Positions 15,501 through 26,518 are shown, counted from the stretch's first letter. The stretch: 64,000 nt of DNA from Carya illinoinensis (GCF_018687715.1 NC_056755.1:37792001-37856000), one strand, 5' to 3'. The notes: generated by a model from the sequence alone, not told the origin. Translations and numbers: made by a program.

Positions 15501-16550
15501 AACTCACTTCATTGCCCCTTGTTTCCATCTCATTTCCCTTATCATGATTATTCAAACTTTCATTACACTCAGAAAACCTTCCTTTAGCTTTATCTTTATT
15601 AACAATAACATCATTATTAAATTCCTCCTGATTCTTAAGGGAGTAGAACCCATTATTCTTATCTCTATTTTTAAAGTTAAAAATGCCTATATTATTTGCC
15701 ATAAACTATTGGGAATCTAAAATTGAAAAAGCTGAATTATCTATAGAAACCTCCTTGTTTTGCTCCTCAAACCTCTTCTGGATAACCACCCTTTCCCTTT
15801 AGAACTTCACTGCCCATATTGCTTGAACCTAGCGGCTGTTGGTGGCCTGAGTCCCTTTCTTCCCCATACTTCCTTGTACCAAATAATGATGAGTTCATAG
15901 GTTGTACCTTCAACCAAGGATTATATTGTTGGGCAAATGCATGCACTTCCTTCGAATAATTTTGAGCCTGAACACATTCATTCTCTACATGTTTGAGCAT
16001 TGTACGTGTCATAAATGGCTTTGATAATTCTATGTCAACTCTAACATGAAGACACTTTCTCTGTCCCAGTCCTTCTTTGTCTACATCCACTTCATATATC
16101 ACACTAAGCCCCCTTCCAACTTGTAACCCAACTTCTTGAGACATTGTTGTTGATGGCAAATTATGAATTTGAACCCAAAAAGGCTTATGAGAAAATGGAA
16201 TGTCTTTTGCTGTTAATCCACCATCAAAGACCTCAATTACTATAAGAGAACGATAAAAAAACCAAAGCCTGGTATGCATAACTTTATCCTTGTCAGATTG
16301 GTACTAGAAATCTATAAAGAATTTGTTCTCACCAACATCCTTGAATACCACCAATCCTTTAACTCTCTACACCTTTGACATGGTTGTATTGAATGCTTTT
16401 ATGTTAAAACTTTTTTCAAAAACAATAAAAGCTAACAATGCTCTCCTCTTATGTTAGTCTTTAATTGTCTTCTGAAATTTGAACAACTTCATTCTCTCCT
16501 TCAGTAAGATGGAATCCCTTCCAACGACATGACAGTTCTTCCTCTTCCAT
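12520..16550 (-). mobile_element. Dead L1-type LINE lacking its RT core
   Basis: Domains appear in LINE order on the minus strand. ORF1 starts at 16550 (MEEEELSCRWKGFHLTEGE) and has a DUF4283-like region at 16279-15767 (FWVQIHNLPS). An endonuclease piece at 15118-14846 has FVFLMETKC and GLNGGLAFLW. The region distal to RT is at 14133-13858 (GGLGFRDLKSFNLVLLAKQGWR). A zf-RVT segment is at 13589-13395 (LWRLNVPTEVKIFMWRACL) and a terminal RNase H at 13153-12857 (GLYKVNWDAS, GIIVRDHEG). The catalytic RT (YADD) is absent: only about 700 bp separate the endonuclease from post-RT sequence. Many stops. Near the 3' end, GAAGAATAAACTCTTCATTG is duplicated in tandem (about 12540-12580). The exact 3' end is uncertain. 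Confidence 0.85.
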
Positions 16551-16559
16551 ATCCAAGCA

Positions 16560-17203
16560 CCAAAACTCACACCATACTGAGCAGATCCTCATTTAAGCAA
16601 ACAAAGAACAAAATCTTAATATTTCAAAAGAGAAGAGAAGAACAATATTTAGCATTGTTACATGTGCTCGTGTTTTGAAGATCATTTATATAACATAAGA
16701 AATTAAAAATAAATGATATTAAACTCATGAAGAGCTAAGTTTATATTTTAATATTTCTATTATCTTAATATTTCTTTTTAATTACACAATAGGATTAATT
16801 TTATTTTTTTATTTTGAGTTTTTAAAGTTCATTATATTTTTACATTAAAAAGAAATACAAGTGCAATTTGACATTTTATTGTTAAGTTAGATAGATAGAT
16901 AGATAGACAAAATTAGTGAAAAATGGACAACTCTCAAAATTTTTATAATGGAAGGAATTATTACTAAATAAAAAAATTACATAGAAAGCAAATTCCAATT
17001 TGGAAAAAGAACATGAAATTAGTAGCCAAACTTTTCAAAAATTTATTCCACTATTTCGAGTTAAGCAATCTTCCTCTAGAAAAACAAAATCGAAAACCAA
17101 AAATGAAAACTTTAATCCAATCTTGGCGCGTGCTTTGAACGAGAAAATGTGATTCACTCGGCCGCAGCGTAGAGCAAAGGAGGGAGAGGGAGCCCAACGG
17201 AGA
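16560..17203. other. Intergenic region upstream of the TMEM234-like gene
   Basis: AT-rich until about 17100, with a short GATA microsatellite (AGATAGATAGATAGATAG, about 16889-16908). The last 100 bp are GC-richer and purine-rich, consistent with a leader. No clear TATA box was found. Confidence 0.5.
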
Positions 17204-17623
17204 ATGATCGGAGACGTAGAGAAAATGGTCGCAGTGGGCCTCGTCTGGGGCGCCACCAACGCCATCATGCGCCGCGGTGCGCTCCTCTGGGAACAGGCCC
17301 GCGAATCTACTTCGAGACCACCTCCACCAGAAACCCACCCATCCAAGCTCCACCACAAATTCCTCGCTTCCCTCAAGAACTGGCTCACCCTCCTCTCGAT
17401 CTGGCAGTATTCCGTCCCGTTCTTGATCAATCTCTCAGCCTCCGCTACTTTCTTCGCTATTCTGGGACAAACTCCCATCTCTCTAACTGTGCCTGTCACC
17501 AACGCCACGACGTTTGCCGCCACGGCCTTGTTCGGGATGCTGCTGGGGGAGAAGACGCGCGTCGGCCACGCTTTGCTTGGTACGGGTCTGATTGTTCTCG
17601 GTGTTTGGCTTTGTATTACGTGA
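17204..17623 (+). CDS. TMEM234-like small membrane protein
   Basis: Uninterrupted 139-aa ORF, close to the usual length of the TMEM234 family (DMT-related four-helix proteins). It opens with VGLVWGATNAIMRRGA, the family N-terminal signature. Four hydrophobic stretches lie at about residues 8-27, 63-86, 91-114 and 118-137. Motifs QYSVPFLINLSASATFF, PISLTVPVTNATTFAATA and GMLLGEK are typical, as is the closing GLIVLGVWLCI. The second methionine (residue 8) is an alternative start. No intron is needed. GC content is much higher than the flanks, as expected for an exon. Molecular function in plants is not established; homology to drug/metabolite transporters suggests but does not prove transport. 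The longer open frames on the opposite strand are shadows. Confidence 0.92.
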   Translation: MIGDVEKMVAVGLVWGATNAIMRRGALLWEQARESTSRPPPPETHPSKLHHKFLASLKNWLTLLSIWQYSVPFLINLSASATFFAILGQTPISLTVPVTNATTFAATALFGMLLGEKTRVGHALLGTGLIVLGVWLCIT

Positions 17624-17783
17624 TGACTTTTGTGATATTTAGCTAACCCTGTTGGTCTACTAGATTGAGGAAGACAAAATGAAATGGAATGAATTAAACG
17701 GATTTTCGTGATCCATATTGAATCCCTTTGGGGTTTTTTGCTTTGTTGGGTATTTTGGTTATTGTCATGGGCATTTGGCTTTG

Positions 17784-17831
17784 TGCAGTAGGATATTATT
17801 TTTTTTTTTGATAAGTAATGCAGTAGGATAT
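17784..17831 (-). mobile_element. Minute retro-insertion: 22-bp tail between 13-bp target duplications
   Basis: TGCAGTAGGATAT occurs exactly at 17784-17796 and 17819-17831. Between them is only a 22-bp segment that reads TTACTTATCAAAAAAAAAAA (then TA) on the minus strand, that is, a retroposon 3' end plus poly(A). This is a nearly completely 5'-truncated LINE or SINE insertion, about 165 bp downstream of the TMEM234-like stop codon. Confidence 0.8.
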
Positions 17832-19530
17832 AATTTGTGAATGGAACTATGAATTTCATATATTCTTGGAGATTACTTTTGAAATATGGGTTTGTGCTTG
17901 TAACATTTGTTTTGACTGGTACTTTGAAGTCGTTATGTTGACTGGTTGCCGTTTAATCTCATTATCGGCTTGGTTGCCTGGTAAGATAAGGAAATGACAA
18001 TGAAAAGGATCCTGGAAGCTATGCTCTTTATTGATTTGGTTGTAGAAGGTAAAACAGCATTCCTTGCCATTTTCTTCAGATTTTAGATCATTATTACGCC
18101 CTCGGATTCTATCCCAAGATTTTGTTGATGGTAAAAAACCCAACTCTCCCAAATATTTAGATATATAACGGGCAGTGTTGCTCTTTAGTTTCCATATCGT
18201 TTAGTCTCAGAGATTTGATAGGAGGAATGGAGGCCAAACTTGGTTCCTTTTGGTAGAATTTCACGGAGAAGAGGGAGAGACTTCTCTCAGCAAAAGGGAT
18301 ACTTGGAGGGTTTATCCCCATAGGAGCAATTTTCCTTCAGAATTGGTCTCTTCACTTCTTCTTCATTTTTTTTTATTTTTTTATGTCGGGAACCTCTCCA
18401 AGGCAAGGCCCTTCGGATCCACCCCTATAGAGTAAACCTCGGTTCTTTACACTGCACCCTCGAAAGTTTCCCTACACGGAGGTCTCTTCACTTTCCAAAT
18501 GATAAGTTCTACTTTAACCATCTTGCCTTCAACTTGGGCCTTTTTTTGGTGGGGAAGGGGGCCAGGAGGGGTGTGACTCTCATGTTGTTCTTAATTGTGC
18601 TAGTTTAGTCTCCAGTTATGCCCATTATTGGAGACTAATTGTGACTTTCTTCTTATTCCTGCCTGTCAATTTTATGGGCATTTTTACCTTGTTCTAAAAC
18701 AAACTGAGGCATATGCATTTTTTATTCCTTACACAGGGTGGGTATGCATACTTTGTGTACGAATTTTCATTGTTTAAATGTAAGGGTCTTATGGTGTTTG
18801 AGGCCGAACAAAATGCGCAATTCTCGAATTTGATATGTAGCAAAGGCCAGACTACAATATCTATACTAGCAAAGCCAGCCTAAGTATGCTTTGCACAGCT
18901 ATAAATTTCTGTCTTTGGTATTTGTATTCTAATACTGTCGTTGGCGTACTTCAGGTTTTTTAGTTTGAAAAACTGACAATATTCTCCCAGAGCACCCGTG
19001 CCACCGAGCAACCATTATATCCAAGTGGTCTTGTGGAACACTGTTTTCAAAATTTGGTTGTCACAAAGTGAGGGTGGCTGCATTTGTTTTGGAAGCATAG
19101 CTCCTAATTATTCCCATTCTATTGCAGAATTCTAGCATTTTGTTACATTCTCATGTAATATTGTCTAGTCCGAACAATGAATTATTTCCAAAATTCGAGC
19201 CCCTTGCTTGCAAATTGACTTTGTTCTTGCTGGCGATTGTATATGGGGGCTAATAGATGCAGTCCATTTATACAGGCTGTAGACAAGATAGTCATCTTTC
19301 TAGAATTAGGAAAGCCGTGTGTAATATGATAAGGGTGGTGACTGATGGTGCGTTATATTAATTTCTTACCATGCAGCTAACATGGCTGATGAAAGTCTAT
19401 TTAAGCATTTGTACGCTTACCTCTACTATGAAAATTGTTCATCTGGGACCTTTTTTTTCCCCGAGTCTTCCTAGGAAACCGAGTGGATGTTATTGACCAT
19501 GTTGATAGTACTGTTCATCAACCTGTAGCA
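17832..19530. other. Intergenic region, nothing recognised
   Basis: Moderate GC, no coding frame with recognisable similarity. It probably includes the TMEM234 3' UTR at its start. A weakly ORF-like stretch around 18225-18440 has no recognisable domain. Confidence 0.5.
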
Positions 19531-19539
19531 GTTAGGCTT

Positions 19540-19907
19540 CATTTGGATAGTAAGATAGTAAAATGAAATGATCGAGATGAGATGATCTGTTAATAATAGT
19601 GAAATGATTTGTGAATATTAATGAAATAATTTGAGTTAATATGTTTTATGAGATTTTGAGAAATGAAAAAAAAAATTGAATAAAAATATTATAGAGTTAA
19701 AATATTATAATATAATTTTTTAATATTATTCTTGTTTTGAGGTTTAAAAATGTTGAATTGTTTTTTGTATTTTGTTTAGAAGTTTAGGAAAATTGTAATG
19801 ATTATGTAATGATCAGATGAAAAAGTTAAGATTTGAAATTGAAGTGTTTATACTTGTAGTGTTTGGATATTAAGATGAGATGAGATGAGATGAGATAGTT
19901 GAGAGGA
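19540..19907 (+). repeat. GATGAGAT-family dispersed repeat, copy 2 (composite)
   Basis: It starts GCTTCATTTGGATAGTAAGA and carries the shared core TATAATATAATTTTTTAATA and the TTGAATTG / GTAATGATTA blocks. It ends with a second truncated start (GTTTGGATATTAAGATGAG, followed by four GATGA units, about 19860-19900). This suggests two overlapping insertions. Confidence 0.6.
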
Positions 19908-19916
19908 TTTTACTAA

Positions 19917-20091
19917 AGAGCAATGTTACATACAGTCGTGGAATTGTAAATGTCGCGCAATCATTTTGAAAAAGAGTGGGGTCTACGATTAAAAAGTTAA
20001 TTTTTTTTTTCATGTGGGTCTCATATTAATTCATTTTTTTTTAAATGATTACACCCCTCTTACACAACTATAACTGTAAATATCATTTCTC
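19917..20091. mobile_element. 175-bp MITE with exact 9-bp TSD
   Basis: Flanked by TTTACTAAA at 19908-19916 and 20092-20100. Left end GAGCAATGTTACATACAGT; right end reads inward GAGAAATGATATTTACAGT, an imperfect terminal inverted repeat. Same length and layout as 11785-11959. The 9-bp duplication suggests a Mutator-type transposase. No ORF. Confidence 0.85.
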
Positions 20092-20274
20092 TTTACTAAA
20101 TCCATTTGAAAAATTGTCATGAATTCCTTAAGCATGTGAGATGCACGTAGGCTTGTGATATGTTCAAAGGACACATGTCATTTTTATAGATGTGTAAAAG
20201 GAAACTAATTCCTTCGGCCCAATGGAGAGGAAAACTTTGTCCAGCACTTTGATGTCTTAAATACGTAGGGTTTC

Positions 20275-20485
20275 GTTTGATTACATAAATTATCTTATCT
20301 CATTTTATGTCATCTTATTTAATTATTATAATTTGTTCAAATTTCTATACAAAATATAAAATATAATTCAACATTTTCAAAATTTAAAATAAAAATAATA
20401 TTAAAAAATTATATTCTAATAATAATTTATTCAATTTTTAACTTTCATTTCATCTCATCTTATTTCATCTATGTAACCAAAGGTA
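20275..20485 (-). repeat. GATGAGAT-family dispersed repeat, copy 3 (inverted)
   Basis: Reverse-complement arrangement of the family: ATCTTATCTCATTTTATGTC at the left, AAAAAATTATATTCTAATA in the middle, CATTTCATCTCATCTTATTT and TATGTAACCAAA at the right. Confidence 0.65.
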
Positions 20486-20532
20486 ATATGCATATAAGAA
20501 ATGTCAAACATAATATGCATATAATAAGCTTA

Positions 20533-20990
20533 GAGCATTCACATTGGTTTATGCATATGCATATGCAAAATCACATCTTTTAGAGATCCAATTTACCATA
20601 CAAGCAAAACTTCCACATTGGCTTATGCAAATTTGAGAACAAAATAATAATAAAATATTATCATTTTATTATTTTTTTTTACATTTTTTTTAATAGGGTT
20701 TGATCTTCAAATATGTAAAATATTTGAGTAAAATATTTTTTGGAGAATGAATGAATAAAATATGTAGTAAAATATTTAAAAGTAAAATATGTAGAAAGAG
20801 AGTGGGAGGAGAGAAAAAGAATGAATAAAATATGTTTTGGAGAGTGAATAGTTGATCTTTAAACATGTAAATGTACTGTTCATAGTTATGCAAATATTTG
20901 AAGATGCATAATCCAATATAGATGAATTTAAGCTCATATTATGCAAATATGATTTTGCATATGCATATGCATAGACCAATGTGAATGCTC
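20533..20990. mobile_element. Tourist-like (PIF/Harbinger) MITE
   Basis: A 458-bp element with 44-bp terminal inverted repeats differing at two positions: GAGCATTCACATTGG then TTTATGCATATGCATATGCA, with the complement at 20947-20990. It is flanked by TTA at 20530-20532 and 20991-20993, the TWA target duplication of PIF/Harbinger elements. The TIR contains an overlapping ATGCATATGCAT palindrome. The interior is AT-rich with short internal repeats (AAAATATG, GAATGAATAAAAT) and no transposase. Confidence 0.9.
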
Positions 20991-21392
20991 TTACATCTTT
21001 ATCCAAGAAGACACAATAACCTATTCCCCTTAAAAGGGAAATTGAAATTACAAGTTCTACTAAGTTAACTATTCTAATTGATCTTAGGTTCAAAAGTAAC
21101 TTACTCCTTTAAAACAAAGGACTAAATATACAATCTCAATGACGAGCAAGAACAGAGTAATTGCGACAAAACTATGAATTAAACACATCTTTGATATTCA
21201 ACCTTCGTGATGTAAGCCTAAACATCATCAAAAGCTGTAACCATCATAAAATTTCACCTATTCCCTATAAATCTCGAAGAGCATCACAACGGAAGCTTGT
21301 TCATTAGGACCCGCATTGCACGACTTGGAATGTACACGACGATGTTCTACCATATATATATGCAGAAGGAAAAGGTCTTCGAATCAGAGGGT

Positions 21393-23086
21393 CTACTTGA
21401 TTTGCACCCACATTCCCTTGCTCGGCAACCCACGATGGACCACAAAGAGTAGGTAGAACCCCGGAGGAGCAACCATCCCTGTAGGTGGCGCTGTCACGTT
21501 AACTTGGTGGCTACCACCAGAAACCTTGACCACATCAACGTGGACCAGCTCAATCAGTCTTTGATTCATGGAAAAGCCGTGCGTTGTAAATGGCGGTGCA
21601 TACATGGTCACCATGATGTCTTCCTTAGTCACCAGCGCTTCATTACTCTTAAACTGCACCGAGAACATTTTTCCATACAACAAAGATGCTTCCGAGGACT
21701 CGACCAAGATCTCCGGCCTCTTTATAGCCAATGCGGGGTCCAAGTATGGCGGCGAGAACTTCTCTATCCTCATCTCGGTTGGGTACTTGGCTGTGAAATT
21801 ATAACCCGCATTGGGATTGCTACCTCCTACTAAAACTTTCCCATCAGGAAGCAGAGACGAGGCTGAATGGTACATTCGGGGAATTGTAGCGGGCGCAAGC
21901 TCCATAAATCTTTGGTCTTGCGGCTTGTCGGGACTGTAAAGTACTGGAGTAAAGTTCGGATCGTCTGCGGAGTACCAAGCCGCCGTACCAATCTTTGCGC
22001 CATTGAGAATCAGAAGGTCTCCGTTGGGTAGAATCAGCATGTCGCCCATGACACGACTTGAAGGCATGGTTTCTTTAATCCACTTGGCATCAGGGTTTGT
22101 GATCTGAAGCCTGTTACAGTCTTGAAGGGCTTGCGTGAAGTTTCCCTTTTGGGCCAAACCATAGGCCTCGGGCTTCGCACCACCACAAACGATAACCTCG
22201 ACCGGGATGAGCTCAGGGTTTTGCACATGATGGAGTTTTATAGGGAGGAGAGCGGACATTCCAGACGCCGGGTAGTTGCGGGAGCCGCCATCCAAGACGG
22301 GGAGCTCGCGAACAATCGTGTTGGTCTGTGTGTTGAGGAGAACCGAGCGATGGTTGGCGAATATGAAGACATTTCCATCGGTGGAAAGGTGGACGAAAGG
22401 GTAGAGATTGTTCTCGTCCAAATCAGTGGTTTCGTTGAGAAAAGGAAAATTGATGGCTTTGCTATTGGAATCTCCTTCCCGCGGAACGTACTCGTAGCTG
22501 AATGACCTTCGGCCTCCTACAAGAATGAAACCGCCATTGGCCAGGGTTGCTTGTGTTGCGTACCTTACAGGCAAAGCACAAAAAGGCTAAGGTGACTGAC
22601 TAATTAAAGACTTGAATAAAGTAATATTTCCCTCCAGAAAAATGACTTGCGTGAATACAAGGCCGGGTATAAATTATTTTGGGCAAGTTCTCTTAAAAAA
22701 AGTCAAAAAAAAAAAAAAAAAAAAAAAAATAGATAAAGAACTTCCACGAGACTTATATACTTTGAACTTGTATATAACATTATTATTCGTCTCATGATTC
22801 GCTGAAAATGAAAAACAAGTCATAAAAGTATAAAGGAAAATAACAATCCATATTCTTTCAAAATTATCGACTGGAAGTCTCGAAAAGTTTGGAAGAAGAT
22901 CGGTTGTTGCATGTGTTACTTCTGATGAATACTTCTATAACTTTGTCTTTCATTTTCAACGAAACCTGGCCTATTTCTTTTATGTATTCCAAAAACGAAA
23001 GAAATTAGCAAGGAGACTGACTTTAGTCGTCTACTCTAATTTCTTATCAAAATTTCTGCATAAAAGCATGCACACACACACATGAC

Positions 23087-23117
<31 letters not shown>

Positions 23118-23889
23118 CCATCTTAGATCTGCCAGTGCAGTTTGGTATTCTTTCCAATCACAGTCGAGGCAGGGGCGCATGTATCTAACAGTTCTTGATC
23201 CATTTAACCAACCACCAGTCCCAACCAAGGTACCATCGGCTGCAAGCCCTCCTGATGAGCACCATAGATCCCACTCAACCTGTCTCAATTATTAAGTTCA
23301 TTAATTAAACAAACAAATCATACCATTTTAGAACAAAAACTACGTACATGTGGAACTTTGAGATTTAATATTATTAAACCTTGAGTGGTCTTATTTTTGC
23401 TGTGTCAATATCAAACTCAACTGCATGTGCCCAGCAGTCTTGTAACTCAAAGCCACTTCTTTCGTCCTTGAAGGGAATGCATTCACCGTTTGGCAATTTA
23501 ATCGTTGACATGTGGAATGCAATGGCATCGTACATTATAACCTTACTGTTCGGAAGTATATTTATGTGCATGGCGTTGGCGCCTGAGTCGTTGGAAAACA
23601 GCTCCCACAACCCTTTGAAAGCTGTCTCGGGGGAAGCAGGATTTTCCTGATTCTTATCTACCTGATCAGGAGATTTGAAGTGATCATGAGTAGTACTGGA
23701 TGGTTTTCCTGCTGAAGTGTTTGGGATTGGGATTCCTGCAGGAAGCTTTGGCTCCCTCAACTTTCTATGAACCTGCAGGCCCGGTCCTCCTCCGGATGAA
23801 GGGTGGGGGTAGAAAAATTGTGAGTGGGCGGAAATTGCAAGAAACAGAGGGAGCATGATCAAGAGGGATAGAAGTCGCAAGGCCGCCAT
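21393..23889 (-). CDS. Secreted aldehyde/glyoxal oxidase (GLOX, galactose-oxidase fold)
   Basis: Radical copper oxidase expected to oxidise aldehydes or alcohols in the cell wall, making hydrogen peroxide. Three exons (23889-23380, 23279-23119, 22563-21393) join in frame to a 613-aa protein. Residues 1-23 form a signal peptide (MAALRLLSLLIMLPLFLAIS). They are followed by a short basic/proline linker, the glyoxal oxidase N domain and a C-terminal DUF1929 domain. Catalytic residues by homology: Cys177 in WCSSGG (Tyr-Cys cofactor), a tyrosine at 247 or 249 in SFSYEYVP, Tyr455-His456 in RMYHS, and His552 in THGFSMNQR. Ligands appear intact, and length is near that of plant GLOX proteins. Arabidopsis GLOX1 acts in pollen and tapetum; expression here is unknown. 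The intron 2 donor runs directly into a TA microsatellite, and intron 2 also holds a poly(A) tract near 22708-22729. Confidence 0.95.
23091..23117. repeat. (AT)n microsatellite abutting the GLOX intron 2 donor
   Basis: About 13 AT units. On the coding (minus) strand exon 2 ends AAGATG| and the intron begins GTATATATATAT, so the splice donor's GT is followed by the repeat itself. Confidence 0.9.
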
Positions 23890-24286
23890 TAATTGGAGAT
23901 GATGATCAAATGTTGATCCTCAATGGTTCAGTGCAAGTACTCCATGAATGTTGAATTAAAACCGAAATGCATGCATGCCTTGAGTGGCCTAGTACTGCTT
24001 TGTGGTTTTTTCTTGACCTTCTTTTCCTCTCCATCTCTCTTTGGAAATTAAGAATCATCTGCAATGAGTCAAAGCTTGCCAAAATTAGTCTTTGGTTGCT
24101 CCTTGTTTAGAGGAAATTCTTCTGATGGTTTTGGTATATATAATTTAATTACTGGCAGAACGAGGCCTACATGCATACAGTCGCACAAGAAGCACAGATA
24201 AAAACAACTGTTGCACCAATAAATTGATCTTCTCTCATGCACTCACCACGGCCGGGTCCCTATAGCTAGCTACTTTCTCTCCATAA
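23890..24286. other. Promoter-proximal region of GLOX
   Basis: No gene. On the minus strand it is upstream of the GLOX ATG. A possible TATA (minus strand TTATATATACC, about 24133-24143) lies 245-255 bp upstream of the start codon. Weakly supported. Confidence 0.35.
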
Positions 24287-24295
24287 TTAGAATAT

Positions 24296-24560
24296 GGGGG
24301 ACTGCTAAGGCTACCGAGAGGCGGTGTCGAGAGTTTTTATGGAGAAGTTCAAAATGCTTTTTTTTTTTTTTTTTTTAAAAAAAGAAAAAATTGTGTGTTT
24401 TTTTATCAAATACTTTTTAAATCACTTTAAAAACATTTAAAAAGAAATTTCACAAACTCATTTAGAGAAAATTATTTAACCATTATTTAAAAAAAAAAAA
24501 AAAAAGGGCACAATCGGTAGCCTTTCTCGACGGCTTTCCTCGGTGGTATAAGCATTTCCC
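24296..24560. mobile_element. 265-bp MULE-type MITE upstream of GLOX
   Basis: TTAGAATAT is repeated exactly at 24287-24295 and 24561-24569. Ends are imperfect inverted repeats, GGGGGACTGCTAAGGCTACC at the left and, read inward from the right, GGGAAATGCTTATACCACCG. Two long A/T runs flank the centre. No ORF. It lies about 400 bp upstream of the GLOX ATG. Confidence 0.85.
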
Positions 24561-24837
24561 TTAGAATATTAACATGCAACATGTGTATAAAAGTGAAATT
24601 GTAGGTGTATGATTTTCAGCTTTTTCTTAAAAAATAAGATTTTCTTATTATGAATTACGTTTTATTAATCGAAAAACTGTCTTTACACGTGCACACACAT
24701 GCACATACACACATAAACGCACATATATGTCTGCACTTGATTTTGTTGATGATACTAATTGATATATGTACAGTTTCTTCATTCTTGAATGAATCCTCTG
24801 GTAATTGACTCATTAATTAATAGCTCAAAGAATGCCC

Positions 24838-25120
24838 TTTTTTTTTTTTTTTAAATGGGAAATAGATTTCATTCATTTATGAAAGCGAAGTTGCAGCTTC
24901 GACCTAATACATACAGGAAAATTTCCCATATTACAAGCAAACTATTCACGCTTGGAGTTCTATTAGTATATAAATTTTTTTGTGACTGGTATAGTCTTAA
25001 CTTGTATAACTATCTATAGACAAACCGTCTGAGAGACAATATTCTATCTAAAGCAGAGATTTCATATCCTATCATTCAGACAATAAGATGACTTTTACTC
25101 TATGGACAAAAAGTCCAAGA
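24838..25120 (-). mobile_element. Probable truncated retroposon 3' end (minus strand)
   Basis: Read on the minus strand, a stretch ending AATGAAATCTATTTCCCATT is followed by a poly(A) run (T-run 24838-24854 on plus). A related arrangement occurs at about 28477-28700, also ending in A-rich sequence, and both share TTTTTTTGTGACTG / TTCTTTTGTGACTG internally. No domain survives, so LINE versus SINE is undecided. Confidence 0.45.
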
Positions 25121-25129
25121 GATTATTTC

Positions 25130-25920
25130 TTTTTTATTTTTATCTAAACAAAAGGAAATAACAATAAACATAAAGATAGATGTGAAAATGACGAATTACA
25201 ACTTAGATCTACTCCGGTAGATTTCGAAACAAGCCATACAGCCTATGAACACCTCTAGTGTACGGGAAAAGTATAGATCCACATTTTTATCTATAGTTTT
25301 CCCATGAAACAAAGAAATTGTGGCGACGTATGAGGGACACGTACTACACTAGGAGTGTGGTGGACAGTCGAATCTAAAGCTTATGGTGGTAGTAGGAGCT
25401 TCCCGATGCGGTGGCGCATGGATATCATGTGCGCTTTAACCCATGCCTATGACTCACGCGTTGTTCCTTTTGAAGAAAATTTTCGATTGTCTAAAGGGTT
25501 GGCAGCCTGGGAATCCTGCCGTGAGGCGCGTGGTGGTCACTAGGCTCCATAAAATAATAGATAGGCATTTCGCCATACTTTGAATGGAAAAACAAACAAA
25601 CAACTAAAAAATAAAAGGCTACACATTTTCTAGTCTAACTAGATGGGAGGAGGGCAGGAGCGCGGCTCTGGAGAGAAAAGGGAGAAAGGTAGGGTTTATA
25701 TGTTTATTTTTAAAAAAAGATAATAAATTGAATTAGCCAAATTTAAGAAATTATTAATTTAGTTTGATAACCTTGTAATTATTTTATAACTTTACATGAA
25801 ATGGGAGGTAGTTTCGTAATATTAAAAATTATTTTTAAGAGAATGGCATTATTTCATTAGTTGTTTTAAAATGAGTTGTCAAAGAATTGTAAAAGAGTTA
25901 GAGGTGTATCATTACACCAT
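25130..25920. other. Intergenic region, nothing recognised
   Basis: A short, GC-richer segment at about 25330-25550 is open in one plus-strand frame, but I recognise no domain and no splice context. Probably decayed repeat. Confidence 0.4.
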
Positions 25921-25930
25921 ATATAATATA

Positions 25931-26108
25931 GAGTAATGTAAATGTACTTATAGTTTTACTTATACTTTTATTTACAAAACTCAATTTACTAGTTTAATTT
26001 TGAAATTCAAATTTTAAATTTTAAATTTCATGATTTTCAACTTATTAATAACACATGTGGAGAAGCAAGTTGTTTATAAGTTTTTTTTAACTATATTTAG
26101 CATTTTCC
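25931..26108. mobile_element. 178-bp MITE with exact 9-bp TSD
   Basis: TATAATATA is repeated at 25922-25930 and 26109-26117. Left end GAGTAATGTAAATGTACTTA; right end reads inward GGAAAATGCTAAATATAGTT, a weak inverted repeat. Similar in size and termini to the 165-175-bp elements elsewhere. The AT-only duplication is less compelling than the others. Confidence 0.6.
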
Positions 26109-26241
26109 TATAATATATCAAGTTTGTTTTCTTATTTTTTCACAAAAAACCCTTTCGTTTTTGGAACTTTCTTTTTCAAGTTGATCTCCTCTTGAGCACA
26201 TGTTCACCTCCACCTCTCACGCTCGAATTACAAATATCCAT

Positions 26242-26402
26242 TTTCAACTTGCAACATTGAATAAAGGAGCTCCATCAATGCCTGATTATTTTAAGCAATT
26301 CTCTACCCTTGTTGACACATTTGCTACAATGGACTATCCTCTTAATAATTATGAACTAATTTCTTTCCTTCTTACATGACTTGGCCTGGAATATGATTCC
26401 CC
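26242..26402 (+). pseudogene. Ty1/Copia gag fragment (UBN2-type)
   Basis: The plus strand encodes FQLATLNKGAPSMPDYFKQF, then LVDTFATMDYPLNNYELISF and LLT-stop-LGLEYDSP, the classic Copia gag pattern (L..L.KG..S..DY...F..L.D......PL...EL...LL.GLG.EYD). One in-frame stop, no LTRs and no pol nearby. A solitary relic. Confidence 0.75.
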
Positions 26403-26518
26403 TTAATTGGTGACATCTACACAACTTGAGTTGAACCCCTTTCTATCATATCATAAACATTGTTTTTCTGCATGCATGTAGCTTCTTAGTTCTTATAGCG
26501 ACTTGTACACTAAACCCC

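Noticed and set aside
17035..17859. Long (274-aa) minus-strand open frame over the TMEM234-like gene
   Set aside because: It is the shadow of a GC-rich exon; the plus strand encodes a recognisable family and the minus translation has no domain.
21504..22505. Plus-strand open frames across GLOX exon 3
   Set aside because: Shadows of the 390-codon GLOX exon on the minus strand.
25355..25543. Possible small gene of 62 aa
   Set aside because: No homology recognised, no promoter or splice context, and surrounding sequence is repeat-like.
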